64,000 nt of DNA from JAKZVK01 sp965261065 (GTDB lineage: Bacteria; Acidobacteriota; Terriglobia; Bryobacterales; UBA6623). The notes under the pieces are model-generated. The model made no database searches, was not told the DNA's origin, and was given only the letters and a program-made list of their open reading frames with translations. The position numbers were made by a program, and so were the translations under genes. Numbering within the stretch: the stretch's first letter is position 1; each line of letters begins with the position of its first letter. This document shows, piece after piece, positions 8,283 to 19,404 of this stretch. The stretch lies in contig OZ253444.1 of NCBI GenBank assembly GCA_965261065.1, positions 6,634,001 to 6,698,000 on the forward strand. The letters are read 5' to 3'.

Positions 8283-9574
8283 TCGCGGCTGAAGCGGCGC
8301 AGGAAGGCGGGCTTTTCGAGATCGGCGGGGTCGATGTCATCGGCGGGCTCTCGGTGGTGCTCGGGATCGGTATTATCCTCAACCGCGGACCCGTCAAAGT
8401 CGTCCCCGCGCGGAGCAAAGCCCGGCGCGCCCGCGGGATCCGCCGACAGCGGTTCTCCCGACAGGGGCTCTCTGGCTTGGGCCTCGCCGGACGCAGTCTC
8501 TCGGCCACCGCCCGCGGCGGACGCCTGCCGGGTGCCCGACCTCATCTCCAGGCGCGACGCGACTGCATCGGACATCTTCTGGCTAATGCCGACGCTCTCG
8601 CTGCGGAAGCCGGTCGCGATTACGATGATCTTGACGTCGTCGCCCAGGTCCTCGTTGAGGACCGCGCCGAAAATGATGTTGGCCTCGGGGTCGGCACTCT
8701 TCTGTATGATCGACGACGCTTCATGCACCTCGTGCAGCCCGAGCTTCGACGACCCGGTCACGCTGATGAGCAGTCCGCGGGCGCCTTCAATGGTGGCGTC
8801 CTCGAGCAACGGGCTCGAGATGCAATGGCGGGCGGCCTCGACGGCGGCGTTCGGTCCGGCGCCAACGGCCGTGCCCATGACGGCATAGCCCATGCCGTGC
8901 ATGATGGCGCGCACGTCGGCGAAGTCGCGATTGATGATGCCCGGGATGGTGATGATGTCGCTGATGCCCTGCACCGCTTGACGCAAGGTGTCGTCGGCGA
9001 TACGAAACGATTCGAAGAAGCTGGTGCCGCGTTCGACGACCTCGATCAGCCGTTCATTGGGGATGGCGATGACCGTATCGACGGCCTGCGCCAAGTCGGC
9101 CAATCCCTTCTCGGCGACCGACATGCGTTTGGTCCCTTCAAAGGCAAAGGGCTTCGTCACGACAGCGACCGTCAGAGCGCCCAGCTCGTTCGCGAGGGAT
9201 GCGACGATCGGTGCGGCGCCCGTGCCCGTACCGCCGCCCAACCCGGCGGTCACGAAAACCATGTCGGAATCGCCGAGCAACTCGATCAACCGCTCGGTGT
9301 CTTCGAGCGCGGCGGCCCGGCCGACCTCGGGGTCCGATCCGGCCCCGCGGCCGCGGGTGAGCTTCGACCCGATCTGAAGCTTGATGGGCGCGTTGGACGA
9401 GCGCAGAGCCTGCTCGTCGGTGTTGATGGCCGTGAACGTCACGCCCTCGACGCCCGTCTCGATCATGCGGTTGACGGCGTTGCAGCCCGCGCCGCCGACG
9501 CCGAACACCTTGATGCGCGCGTTCGGGCCGGGATCTTCGTCGAATGTGAATTTCACGCCTTCGTTGTCGTTCAT
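8279..9574 (-). CDS. ftsZ: Cell division protein FtsZ
   Basis: 431 aa from ATG 9574 (MNDNEGVKFTFDEDPGPNA). The tubulin-like GTPase polymerises into the Z-ring at mid-cell. The nucleotide-binding core shows GVGGAGCNAVN and the signature GGGTGTG in AGLGGGTGTGAAP; T7-loop region residues are present. A variable, acidic, Pro/Ala-rich linker follows and ends in a conserved C-terminal peptide (DLEKPAFLRRFSRD), which in other bacteria binds FtsA and other partners. It is the last gene of the dcw operon, 28 nt after ftsA. Its TAG stop lies within the terminal CTAG of a short repeat element (8182-8282), so the last residues may have been set by that insertion. Confidence 0.97.
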   Translation of the reverse strand: MNDNEGVKFTFDEDPGPNARIKVFGVGGAGCNAVNRMIETGVEGVTFTAINTDEQALRSSNAPIKLQIGSKLTRGRGAGSDPEVGRAAALEDTERLIELLGDSDMVFVTAGLGGGTGTGAAPIVASLANELGALTVAVVTKPFAFEGTKRMSVAEKGLADLAQAVDTVIAIPNERLIEVVERGTSFFESFRIADDTLRQAVQGISDIITIPGIINRDFADVRAIMHGMGYAVMGTAVGAGPNAAVEAARHCISSPLLEDATIEGARGLLISVTGSSKLGLHEVHEASSIIQKSADPEANIIFGAVLNEDLGDDVKIIVIATGFRSESVGISQKMSDAVASRLEMRSGTRQASAAGGGRETASGEAQAREPLSGEPLSADPAGAPGFAPRGDDFDGSAVEDNTDPEHHREPADDIDPADLEKPAFLRRFSRD

Positions 9575-9602
9575 GGGTCTTTTTTTCAACCTGGATCCGG
9601 CG

Positions 9603-10808
9603 TCATTCGAAGATGGCGTTGAGCCACTCCCGCGCCCGTTCGCGCCGCCGTTTGCGGTGCAACCGCAAACGCTGTGCATACAGCACCAGACCCACCGCCG
9701 TGGCCCAACCCGGATGGTCGAGCTCATCGGGCAGGTCTTCGATGCGCGGCGGCAGCCCGATCCGCGCGTTGCAGCCGAGCACACGCTCGGCCACGTCACA
9801 GCCGCCGGCGAGCCCGGCCAACGATCCGGTCAGGACCAACCCCGCGATTAGGTGGCCGTCGAGCCGCACCCGGCGCAGTTCCCGGTTGACCAACTCGAAA
9901 GCCTCCTCGGCGCGCGCCTGCAGAATCTGGTTAAGTAGGCGCCGCGGATGGTTGACGGGCTCGTCCTCACCGAGCACCGGCACCTCGATAGTAACATTCG
10001 ATGGCGTGTCATCGACCACCGCGCAGCCGTACTGCACGATGAGCTGCTCGGCGTCTTCGCGCGACGTGCGCAAGACCTCCGCCACGTCGTTGATGAAATG
10101 CTCGCCGCCCACAGGGATACCGGCGGCAAGACACAGATCGTTGTCGAGATACGCGGCCAGGTCGATCGACCCGGCCCCGAGGTCGGCCACGGCGACCCCC
10201 ATCTCGCGCTCCTGTTCTTCGAGCACGGCATGGGCCGCGGCGAAGCCTTCAAAGATCGTCTCTTCCACGACCACGCCCGCACGGTTGACGACGGCGCGGA
10301 TGTTGTTGTGCGCTTGCGCCGCCGCGGAGATGACCTGCACGTGGCCATCAAGACGGTGCGCCGTCATGCCCCGCGGGTTGCGGACCTGAATCTGGCGGTC
10401 CACCACAAACTCCAAGGGGATGACCTGCACGGCGGTGCGGTCGGTGCTCAGCGGACCCTGCGTAGCCTTTTGGACCACTTGCTCGACGTGGCTCTGCTGC
10501 ACCTCGTTCTCTTGCGCGGGCAGGTTGATCGAGCTGTGGCAGACGTTACTGGTGACGTGGCCTCCACCGATGCCGACCACCGCCGCCTCGACGACCATGC
10601 CGCCGTTACGTTCCGCCTCGCCGATGGCCGTCTCGAGAGACTCGAGCACGGGGTCTTGGTCGGCAATGACGCCCCGCGCCCAGCCTCGCGACGGGGCCTG
10701 GCCATGGCTGATGAATCGCAGGCGCGAGCCTTCCTCGAGCGCCACCACGCAACGCGTGCTGTAGCTGCCGAGGTCGAGACCGACCAAGTAGTTGTAGTGC
10801 TTGCCCAT
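9603..10808 (-). CDS. ftsA: Cell division protein FtsA
   Basis: 401 aa from ATG 10808 (MGKHYNYLVGLDLGSYSTRC). It is an actin-fold ATPase that tethers FtsZ filaments to the membrane and recruits later division proteins. The phosphate-1 motif (GLDLGSYSTRCVVAL), the SHS2/1C region and the second phosphate motif (VADLGAGSIDLA) are visible, as is VLTGSLAGLAG near the C-terminus. The last residues (RRERAREWLNAIFE) form a basic amphipathic helix, the usual membrane-targeting sequence. The start lies 2 nt after the ftsQ stop, consistent with coupled translation. Longer in-frame extensions overlap ftsQ and are not needed. Confidence 0.95.
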   Translation of the reverse strand: MGKHYNYLVGLDLGSYSTRCVVALEEGSRLRFISHGQAPSRGWARGVIADQDPVLESLETAIGEAERNGGMVVEAAVVGIGGGHVTSNVCHSSINLPAQENEVQQSHVEQVVQKATQGPLSTDRTAVQVIPLEFVVDRQIQVRNPRGMTAHRLDGHVQVISAAAQAHNNIRAVVNRAGVVVEETIFEGFAAAHAVLEEQEREMGVAVADLGAGSIDLAAYLDNDLCLAAGIPVGGEHFINDVAEVLRTSREDAEQLIVQYGCAVVDDTPSNVTIEVPVLGEDEPVNHPRRLLNQILQARAEEAFELVNRELRRVRLDGHLIAGLVLTGSLAGLAGGCDVAERVLGCNARIGLPPRIEDLPDELDHPGWATAVGLVLYAQRLRLHRKRRRERAREWLNAIFE

Positions 10809-10810
10809 CG

Positions 10811-11695
10811 TCAGCGTTTGGCGGGCTGAACGGCGACTTGTCCTTCGAACCGCAAGTCGACCGAGCGGATGTCGCCGTACTCCTCTTTCCAAGAGTCGAT
10901 GTACTCGAGAAAGATCTCGAAGCGATGCCGGAAGTGCTCCTCTCCCATTTGCAGGTCGACGGCCCGCTGCTCGTGGACGGTGGTCACTTGCGCATTGCGC
11001 GGGTCGGAGAGGTCAATCTCCGAAAGCTGAGAGCTATACGTGGGCTCGCCGCTGTCGAGGTCGCTCACCAGGGTGTCGAGAAGGCCGAGGCGCAAACGAC
11101 GCTCGCCCACCGTCATGCCCGGCGTGATACCGCAGCTGACCGGCAACGAGTAGTCGGCCCCCGGCGGCACGTCAAGGAAAACGCCTGCGTCGTCGATCAG
11201 TTTTAGGGCCTCGCTTGCCCCATCGCTTGCTTGCGCGTCGCTTGCTTGTACCCTCACGAACGCGACCGGTTTCCGCTCGTCGATGTGGACGTGGATCTCG
11301 TTCGCCCACACGCGACGGACGTACGCGTCCTTGACCCACGGAATCTCGAGCAGAGCGCGGTAGCGGCGATCGAGCGGCACGTGGCCGAGGCCCGCGCCCA
11401 TGTCGCCCATGAAGACCTGCTCGACGGCGGGAAGCGCGACGTGGTTGAGCCCGGTGACTTGAAGGCCGCTCAAGTCGGGGGCGAACCGGAATCGGGGACT
11501 CGAGTCGAGAAAATAGTCGATCGAGTGCACCGAGGCCAGCGCCAACCCCGCCGTGAGGACGGCCAGAAACAACCAGCCCGCGATCGGACGCAACCAACTG
11601 ACCGCGCCGCGCCGCACGCGAATCGGCTTGTCGCGCCGCAAGTACCCGGAGGAGTCCGGGGCGCTTCGCCGTCCTTGTGAAGGCTTACCTGGCAT
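10811..11695 (-). CDS. ftsQ: Cell division protein FtsQ/DivIB
   Basis: 294 aa. A basic cytoplasmic N-terminus of about 40 residues is followed by one transmembrane helix (WLFLAVLTAGLALASVHSI). The periplasmic POTRA-like and FtsQ beta domains come next (VTGLNHVALPAVEQVF..., then IPWVKDAYVRRVWANEIHVHIDERKPVAFV). The last motif is typical of FtsQ. The protein links the Z-ring to the FtsW-FtsI synthase through FtsB/L. Location between murC and ftsA supports the call. Sequence conservation is low in this family, so the call rests on architecture and position. Confidence 0.9.
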   Translation of the reverse strand: MPGKPSQGRRSAPDSSGYLRRDKPIRVRRGAVSWLRPIAGWLFLAVLTAGLALASVHSIDYFLDSSPRFRFAPDLSGLQVTGLNHVALPAVEQVFMGDMGAGLGHVPLDRRYRALLEIPWVKDAYVRRVWANEIHVHIDERKPVAFVRVQASDAQASDGASEALKLIDDAGVFLDVPPGADYSLPVSCGITPGMTVGERRLRLGLLDTLVSDLDSGEPTYSSQLSEIDLSDPRNAQVTTVHEQRAVDLQMGEEHFRHRFEIFLEYIDSWKEEYGDIRSVDLRFEGQVAVQPAKR

Positions 11696-11756
11696 TCGCT
11701 TCTACTTCCCTTCCCCGCTCTCGTGGACCATCCCGGAACGGCCTTCTCACGGCCCC

Positions 11757-13169
<1,413 letters not shown>

Positions 13170-13190
13170 GGGCGCGCTGTTTCGTTTCCG

Positions 13191-14285
13191 TTACTTTCGT
13201 TCCAAGATGCCGGCCAGCTCCTCCATCAGGTCGGCGGCGCGGTCGGCGGCGCGGGGCCGGGCCTGTCCGCGGGCGGCTTCCTCCATTCTCGCAAGGACAG
13301 ACGGGTTTTCCCAAAGGGTATCGATCTCTTCGACCAGCTTCTTGCCCGTCAGCTCATCATTCATCACGACGCGGGCCGCAAAACCCTCCTCTTGCTCGCG
13401 GGCGTTGGCGAGCTGATGCTGGTCAGCAGCGAAGGGGTAGGGCACCAACACCGAGGCGCGTCCGGCGGCGTTCAACTCCGCCACGGCCGAGGCCCCGGCG
13501 CGGCAAATGACAAGGTCGGATTCGGCGAACAGAGCAGGCATGTCGTCAAAGAAGGGCGCTACTTTGGCGTCGGCTTCATACGAGGCATACGCGGCCTGGA
13601 CTTCCTTGTACTCCCGCGCGCCGGTCTGGTGGATGAAGCGCAGGTCACAAAGGCGCCCCTTGCCCTTCCAGATCGGCAACGATTCAACCATCGCCTGATT
13701 CAACCGCCACGCACCTTGGCTGCCGCCCGTAATGAGAACGGTGAACGGACGGCGCACCTCGCGGCGCGGCACGGAGAAAAACTCCTCGCGGATGGGAATC
13801 CCGGTGACCTCCGCGCGACCGAACGGGAAGTAGCGTTGTGCCTTCGGATGGCATACAAGCGCACGCGAAGCGAATCGGCCGGCCAGACGATTTGCGAGGC
13901 CGGGCCGTGCGTTGGGGTCGAGAATCAATATGGGTGTCTCTCGCATCAGTGACATCAGCATTAGCGGTCCCGAGGCATAGCCTCCAAGGCTGAGCACCGC
14001 CCGCGGATGGTGGTGGTCGAGAATCGCCGCGGCTTCGAGCAGTGCCGCCGGCATCCGCCCAAGCGTGCGGAATCGCTCGGCGATCGAGAGGCCCTTAAGC
14101 GCGCCGGTCCGTACATATTCGATCGCGAATCCCGCGGCTGGAACGAGGCGGCTTTCCTGCCCTCGTCGCGTGCCGACAAAGACGCACTCGTGTCCGCGCC
14201 GCGCGAGGCGGCGGGCCACTTCGATTCCAGGGAAGACGTGACCACCGGTTCCTCCGGCTGCAAGCAAGAACTTCGCCGCATGCAT
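13191..14285 (-). CDS. murG: UDP-GlcNAc:lipid I transferase MurG
   Basis: 364 aa from ATG 14285 (MHAAKFLLAAGGTGGHVFP); a TTG two codons upstream is also possible. A GT28 glycosyltransferase that converts lipid I to lipid II on the inner face of the membrane. The glycine loops GGTGGH and LSLGGYASGP (diphosphate binding), the acceptor-site stretch DPNARPGLANR, and the C-terminal donor motif ITGGSQGAWRLN with CRAGASAVAELNAAGRASVLVPYP are all present. It sits 21 nt before murC and 25 nt after ftsW. Confidence 0.95.
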   Translation of the reverse strand: MHAAKFLLAAGGTGGHVFPGIEVARRLARRGHECVFVGTRRGQESRLVPAAGFAIEYVRTGALKGLSIAERFRTLGRMPAALLEAAAILDHHHPRAVLSLGGYASGPLMLMSLMRETPILILDPNARPGLANRLAGRFASRALVCHPKAQRYFPFGRAEVTGIPIREEFFSVPRREVRRPFTVLITGGSQGAWRLNQAMVESLPIWKGKGRLCDLRFIHQTGAREYKEVQAAYASYEADAKVAPFFDDMPALFAESDLVICRAGASAVAELNAAGRASVLVPYPFAADQHQLANAREQEEGFAARVVMNDELTGKKLVEEIDTLWENPSVLARMEEAARGQARPRAADRAADLMEELAGILERK

Positions 14286-14310
14286 TCCCAAACCCTCATC
14301 AAGCGCCGTT

Positions 14311-15387
14311 TCACTCCGCGTGCTGGCTGACGTTGAGCAACACGCCCGACGCCGTTAGGGCCATCAACATGGCCGACCCTCCGTAACTGATAAACGGCAG
14401 CGGCATGCCCTTGGTCGGCAGCAGCGCCAGCACAACACCGATGTTGGCCAGCGCCTGGCACACGATCATCGCCGTGAGACCGATGGCCAGAAAGCGGCCG
14501 AAACCTTTCGGCGCCTGCATCGCCGCTCGCAAGCCGCGCAACAGGATCAGGCCGAAGGCCAACACGACGAGCGATGCCACGATGAACCCGGCCTCTTCGC
14601 AGATCAGCGCGAAGATGAAATCGGTGTGCGCTTCCGGCAGAAAGCGCATCTTCTGACGCCCTTCCATCAAGCCTTGTCCCCACAAACCACCGCTGCCAAC
14701 GGCGATCTGCGCTTGCAAGATCTGGAAACCCGCACCGGTGGGATCGGACTCGGGATTCAGGAACGTCAACAGCCGCTGGACACGGTAGGGCTCGAGCCAA
14801 ACGCCCAGGAAGAACGCCGGAACCAGAAACGCCGTTCCCACCACGAAATAGATGAGCCGCAATCCCGCCGCCCACAGCATGACCGCGGCGATCAACAGCA
14901 ACACGATGGCGCCGCCGAGGTCACGTCCCGCCACAACGAGCAAACACAGCGCGAGAGGCACGAAGATCACGCGCAAGAATGTGCGCTTTTCGTTCAATTG
15001 GCTCACGTGCTTTTCGAGCGCGAAAGCCAGGAACAACACGAGCGCCAGCTTGGCGAACTCCGACGGCTGAAACGATACGCCCCAGACGCGTAGGAAGCGG
15101 TTGGTGTTCGCGGCCTGTGCCCCGAGCAACACGGCGACAAGCAAGGTAATCGCAACCGCCAACACCAGAACGATGACCTTGGGATTGTTCAGCCGGCGGT
15201 AATCGAGAAACATCAGCACGCGCATGGCGGCCAGCCCGAGCAGCACGGCGACAACCTGGCGCAACACCCTCTCAAACGAGGTGTCCTCGCCGCCCGCCGT
15301 GGCGCTGAAGACCATGACCAAGCCGAAGAAAACGAGCGTCAGCACGGTTCCGCATAGAAGCCGGTCGTAGTGAAGTTGTTTCGGCAT
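14311..15387 (-). CDS. ftsW: Septal peptidoglycan polymerase FtsW (SEDS family)
   Basis: 358 aa from ATG 15387 (MPKQLHYDRLLCGTVLTLVFFG). About ten transmembrane helices. SEDS hallmarks include QPSEFAKLALV, AGRDLGGAIVLLLI, the periplasmic loop region with GFQILQAQIAVGSGGLWGQGL and the HTDFIFALICEEAGF motif, and the C-terminal LPLPFISYGGSAM-type ending (here KGMPLPFISYGGSAMLM). It polymerises lipid II together with the transpeptidase FtsI encoded in the same operon. murD ends 5 nt upstream. Confidence 0.95.
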   Translation of the reverse strand: MPKQLHYDRLLCGTVLTLVFFGLVMVFSATAGGEDTSFERVLRQVVAVLLGLAAMRVLMFLDYRRLNNPKVIVLVLAVAITLLVAVLLGAQAANTNRFLRVWGVSFQPSEFAKLALVLFLAFALEKHVSQLNEKRTFLRVIFVPLALCLLVVAGRDLGGAIVLLLIAAVMLWAAGLRLIYFVVGTAFLVPAFFLGVWLEPYRVQRLLTFLNPESDPTGAGFQILQAQIAVGSGGLWGQGLMEGRQKMRFLPEAHTDFIFALICEEAGFIVASLVVLAFGLILLRGLRAAMQAPKGFGRFLAIGLTAMIVCQALANIGVVLALLPTKGMPLPFISYGGSAMLMALTASGVLLNVSQHAE

Positions 15388-15392
15388 GGGCG

Positions 15393-16763
15393 TTACCGCA
15401 AAGCAGCCACGAGTTCCTTGAAAGCGCGTCCGCGTTGCTCGTAGTTGCGAAACTGATCGAAGCTGGCGCACGCCGGGGCCAGGAGAACGGTATCGCCGGA
15501 CCGGGCGTGGCGGCGCGCGTAATCGACGGCGCGGTCGAGTGTGTTGAGTTGTTCGCGCGGCACGGAGCCGTTGAGCTGGCGGTCGAGTTTTTCCGCCGAC
15601 TGTCCGATAAGCAAGGCGCCGCGCGCGCGGTGGCGCAACGGCGCGCTCAGTTCGCCGTAGTCGGAGCCTTTGTCGCTGCCTCCCAAGATGACCCAGAGAC
15701 CGCCGTCGAACGCTTCGATGGCTTTCAAGGCGGCATCGACGTTGGTAGCCTTCGAGTCGTTGTAGTAGTCGACGCCGTCGAGCCTGCGAACGAACTCGAG
15801 GCGGTGCTCGACGGGGCGGAAGGTCTTGACGCCGGCCGCGATCGACTCCGTGGGCAGGCCGGCCAGACGGCTTGCGGCGACGGCGGCCAGCGCGTTCGCC
15901 AAATTGTGCGCACCGCGAATCGGCAGACGAGTCTCGACAACGGGTTCGCCGTCGAAGGTGATCCATTCGCCCTCGACGCGCGCGCCTGCACGGTCCGGAG
16001 TGGGGCCCGGGGCGGGATCGATGGCCGGATTGGGCTGCGTCCGGCTGAACCAGCACACTTGGCCCGGCGCGGCGCCGGCGAAACGGCGGCAGGTGTCGTC
16101 GTCGGCATTGAGCACGGCGTAGTCGGCGGACGTCTGCGCCTGCAGGATGCGCTGCTTGGCGTCGGCGTAGGCCTCGAACGTCCCGTGACGGTCAAGATGG
16201 TCGGGCGTGACGTTGAGCACCACGGCAATATGCACCGGGAAGCTGGTGATCGCTTCGAGTTGGAAGCTCGATAGCTCGAGAATGTTCCAGCGCTCGTCAG
16301 TCGAGCCGTCGACCATCGCCAGCAACGGCGTGCCGAGATTGCCCCCAGTGCGCGCCTCCCAGCCGGCGGAGAGAAAGATGTGGCCAATGAGCGACGTGGT
16401 GGTGGTCTTGCCGTTCGTACCGGTGACGCCAATGACGGGCCCGCGGAGGAACTCCGCCGCCAGCTCCAGCTCGCCCATCACGGCAACGCCTTTGCTGCGC
16501 GCGTCGGCGAGGACAGGCAGGTTCCAGGGGACGCCGGGCGACGGGATGATCAAGTCCTGCTCGGTGAAAAGCGAGTCGGGGTGACCGCCCAACGCGAAGC
16601 GAACGTTCAGATCGCTCAGCTCTTCGACCGCGGGAGCCAGTTCCGCGGCATGCTGCCGGTCAGTGACGGTGACGCTTGCGCCACGCGCGGCGAGAAAGCG
16701 AGCCGCTTCCCGGCCGGACACTCCCATCCCGACGATCAATGCTCTTTGTCCTTCCAGCTTCAT
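15393..16763 (-). CDS. murD: UDP-MurNAc-L-Ala--D-Glu ligase MurD
   Basis: 456 aa, ATG 16763 (MKLEGQRALIVGMGVSGREAAR). Adds D-glutamate to UDP-MurNAc-L-Ala. The P-loop VTGTNGKTTTTSLIGHIF, the carbamylated-lysine and Mg-site region (LNVTPDHLDRHG), RGAHNLANALAA and YNDSKATNVDAA are all readable. Length is normal. It lies 7 nt after mraY and 5 nt before ftsW. Confidence 0.96.
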   Translation of the reverse strand: MKLEGQRALIVGMGVSGREAARFLAARGASVTVTDRQHAAELAPAVEELSDLNVRFALGGHPDSLFTEQDLIIPSPGVPWNLPVLADARSKGVAVMGELELAAEFLRGPVIGVTGTNGKTTTTSLIGHIFLSAGWEARTGGNLGTPLLAMVDGSTDERWNILELSSFQLEAITSFPVHIAVVLNVTPDHLDRHGTFEAYADAKQRILQAQTSADYAVLNADDDTCRRFAGAAPGQVCWFSRTQPNPAIDPAPGPTPDRAGARVEGEWITFDGEPVVETRLPIRGAHNLANALAAVAASRLAGLPTESIAAGVKTFRPVEHRLEFVRRLDGVDYYNDSKATNVDAALKAIEAFDGGLWVILGGSDKGSDYGELSAPLRHRARGALLIGQSAEKLDRQLNGSVPREQLNTLDRAVDYARRHARSGDTVLLAPACASFDQFRNYEQRGRAFKELVAALR

Positions 16764-16770
16764 CGCAGTT

Positions 16771-17904
16771 TCATCGCAGCTTCAGCGTGCTCAACGCCAA
16801 CAACGCCCACACCAGGCCGGCGATCCAAAAACGCGCAATGATCTTCGACTCCGGCCAGCCCAGCGCCTCGAAATGATGATGCAGCGGCGCCATCTTGAAA
16901 ATCCTCTTGCCGCGCAGCTTGTAGCTACCCACTTGCAGGATCACCGACAGCGCTTCCAAGACGAAAACACCGCCGACGAACAGCAGCAGGATCTCCTGCT
17001 TGATCAACACCGCCACCGTCCCGAGCGCGCCCCCGATGCCCAGCGAGCCGACATCGCCCATGAAGATCTCGGCCGGATGCGAGTTGTACCACAAGAAGGC
17101 AAGGCTCGCCCCGACCATCGCGCCGCAAAAGATCGTCAACTCGGCCGCCTGGGGAACGCGGGCGATGTCGAGATACGTGGCGATTTCGCGGTGGCCCGCC
17201 ACGTAGGCCAACACCGTCAGCGCGCCGGCGGAGATGATCGTTAGCCCGATCGCGAGCCCGTCGAGGCCGTCCGTCAAATTCACCGAGTTCGTCGAGCCCG
17301 CCAGCACGAGGAACAGAAACACGAACAGCAGCGAAAAGCTCAGCGGATAGGTCAGTGGACTCGCCATGAGCGACTCGATGATCAAGTTGGGCCGCAGGTT
17401 CTTGAAGAATGGCAGCACCAGCCGCGGGTCGTAGTCCCCTTGCGAAAAGAGCCAGGCCAGGCTCGCCACAATCGCCAGTGTGGCCAGCAGTTGCAGCGCG
17501 ATCTTGCGCCGGGCGGTGAGGCCGAGGTTCTTGCCACGCCGGATTTTCAAATAGTCGTCGAGAAAACCGATGCCGCCGAAACCGAGCAGGCCAAGCAGCG
17601 CGATCCAAATGTAGGTATTGCGCAGGTTGGCCCACAGCAGGGTCGGGACGAGAATTGAAACGTTGATCAACAGGCCGCCCATGGTGGGCGTGCCAGCCTT
17701 GGCGCGGTGCGATTCGGGACCGTCCTCACGGATCGGCTGGCCGACTTGGAACTCGCGGAGGCGGCGAATCAGCCACGGGCCGAGCAGCAGTCCCAGGCCG
17801 AGAGCGGTGAGGCTGGCGAAGGCCGTTCGCGTCGTGATGTAGTTGAAGACGCGAAACGGGCTGAAGTATTCAAAGAGCTGTTCGTAGAGAAGATGAAAAA
17901 GCAT
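16771..17904 (-). CDS. mraY: Phospho-MurNAc-pentapeptide translocase MraY
   Basis: 377 aa, ATG 17904. A polytopic membrane enzyme that transfers phospho-MurNAc-pentapeptide to undecaprenyl phosphate to make lipid I. Family motifs: KAGTPTMGG, FLDDYLKI (metal-binding aspartates), TDGLDGLA within NSVNLTDGLDGLAIGL, MGDVGSL, and the cytoplasmic histidine loop PLHHHFE. About ten hydrophobic segments. Standard dcw position between murF and murD. Confidence 0.97.
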   Translation of the reverse strand: MLFHLLYEQLFEYFSPFRVFNYITTRTAFASLTALGLGLLLGPWLIRRLREFQVGQPIREDGPESHRAKAGTPTMGGLLINVSILVPTLLWANLRNTYIWIALLGLLGFGGIGFLDDYLKIRRGKNLGLTARRKIALQLLATLAIVASLAWLFSQGDYDPRLVLPFFKNLRPNLIIESLMASPLTYPLSFSLLFVFLFLVLAGSTNSVNLTDGLDGLAIGLTIISAGALTVLAYVAGHREIATYLDIARVPQAAELTIFCGAMVGASLAFLWYNSHPAEIFMGDVGSLGIGGALGTVAVLIKQEILLLFVGGVFVLEALSVILQVGSYKLRGKRIFKMAPLHHHFEALGWPESKIIARFWIAGLVWALLALSTLKLR

Positions 17905-17956
17905 TGCCCGTTCGTTCTTTCTTTTGGCCCGCGCTTTCAGTCCGCCAGCCGTTCGT

Positions 17957-19378
17957 TCATTCGTTCGATTCTCTGCTCGGAGTCGTAGACCTCAGGCGCT
18001 CTTCGACGATCCGAAGCGCCCGCTCCAATTCGACTCCGCGCGACGCCTTGAAGAGCGCGGCGTCGCCGGGCCTCAATAAATCCGCCAGGTGCTCACCCGC
18101 GGCCTCGGGCTTCTCGAAAAAGGCGGCCTGCTGCTTCGAGAGACCACTCTCGGCCGCTGCCTGCACCATCTGCTCGGCGTGGCCGGTTACGCCGACGAAG
18201 AAATCCACGCCCTTGCTCACAACAGCCCGGCCCAACTCACGATGCAACTGCTTGGCGTCTTCCCCGAGTTCGCGCATTTCACCCAGCACGGCGATGCGGC
18301 GCTTCGCGTCGGTCACGGCGAGGACATCGAGCATCGCTGCCATCGCGCGCGGGTTGGCGTTGTAGCAATCGTTCAAGACCAGCACGTCGCCGATCTCGAT
18401 AACTTCTCCCCGCATTCGCGACGGGGCGAGTCCGCGTACGCTGCCGCCGAGCGCGGCGGGCTCGACGCCAAAGACCGATGCCGTGGCGATGCCGGCGAGG
18501 ACGTTGAGGACATTGTGCCGGCCCATCAGCGGGCTCTCGAACCGCGTGCGTTCCTCACTGAACCGCGAACGAAGCTCAAACACGGCGCCACGCGCGCCAA
18601 GCAGTTGCACATTGAAGGCGCGGAAGTCCGCCCCTTCGTCGAAACCGAACGTCCGACACGGCCCCCCGCGCCCATCGGCGAACGCACGCACACGCTCATC
18701 GTCGGCGTTCAGAACCGCCGTGCCCTCCGGCGGCAGCGACTCGATCAGCTCACGCTTGGCGGACGCGATTTCATCGACCGACGAAAAGTATTCAAGATGG
18801 GCGGCACTGACGTTGGTCACGACGCCCACGTTGAGCTCGGCGATCGCCGCCAGCCGGCGAATCTCCCCGCGATGATTCATGCCCATCTCCATCACCGCGA
18901 TCTCCGCGCCGTCGTCGATGCGCAATAGCGAGAGTGGCAGTCCCAACTCGTTGTTGAGATTGCCCTCGGATTTCGAGACGCGGTGGCGCGCGCCAAGCAG
19001 AGTGCTGATCGTGTCTTTGGTCGTGGTCTTGCCGTTGCTTCCCGTGACACCGACGACCGGACGTCCCCAGCGTCGGCGAGCCTCGCGTGCCAGAATCCGC
19101 AACGCCGCCGCGGGATCGCCGACGGGCAGAATCCGCTCTGGGTCCGCGTGGGCATCGGCCCACTCGCGGGAAGCGACCGCCGCCACGGCTCCGGCCTCGA
19201 GAGCCGCACCGATGAAGTCGTGTCCGTCAAAGCGCGGCCCCTGAATGGCGAAGAACAGATCTCCCTGGGCGACCGATCGTGAGTCGATCGAGTAGCCCAC
19301 CGCCTCGCCGCCGAGGGGTACTTGCGCCACAGACGGCGTCCCCACGATCGCCGAGATTTCTGAGAGCGGTAGGCGCAT
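17957..19378 (-). CDS. murF: UDP-MurNAc-tripeptide--D-Ala-D-Ala ligase MurF
   Basis: 473 aa, ATG 19378 (MRLPLSEISAIVGT). Adds D-Ala-D-Ala to the UDP-MurNAc-tripeptide. The N-terminal domain carries the MurF/MurE-type SRSVAQGDLFFAIQG; the P-loop is TGSNGKTTTKD; NVSAAHLEYFSSVDEIASAK and DCYNANPRAM are MurF-typical. It lies 26 nt after murE and 52 nt before mraY in the same operon. Confidence 0.95.
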   Translation of the reverse strand: MRLPLSEISAIVGTPSVAQVPLGGEAVGYSIDSRSVAQGDLFFAIQGPRFDGHDFIGAALEAGAVAAVASREWADAHADPERILPVGDPAAALRILAREARRRWGRPVVGVTGSNGKTTTKDTISTLLGARHRVSKSEGNLNNELGLPLSLLRIDDGAEIAVMEMGMNHRGEIRRLAAIAELNVGVVTNVSAAHLEYFSSVDEIASAKRELIESLPPEGTAVLNADDERVRAFADGRGGPCRTFGFDEGADFRAFNVQLLGARGAVFELRSRFSEERTRFESPLMGRHNVLNVLAGIATASVFGVEPAALGGSVRGLAPSRMRGEVIEIGDVLVLNDCYNANPRAMAAMLDVLAVTDAKRRIAVLGEMRELGEDAKQLHRELGRAVVSKGVDFFVGVTGHAEQMVQAAAESGLSKQQAAFFEKPEAAGEHLADLLRPGDAALFKASRGVELERALRIVEERLRSTTPSRESNE

Positions 19379-19404
19379 TCCATGGTTCCGTCATCGACTC
19401 ACTG

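Noticed and set aside
8354..9622. 422-codon open frame antisense to ftsZ
   Set aside because: Shadow of the high-GC ftsZ gene; its translation has no family features.
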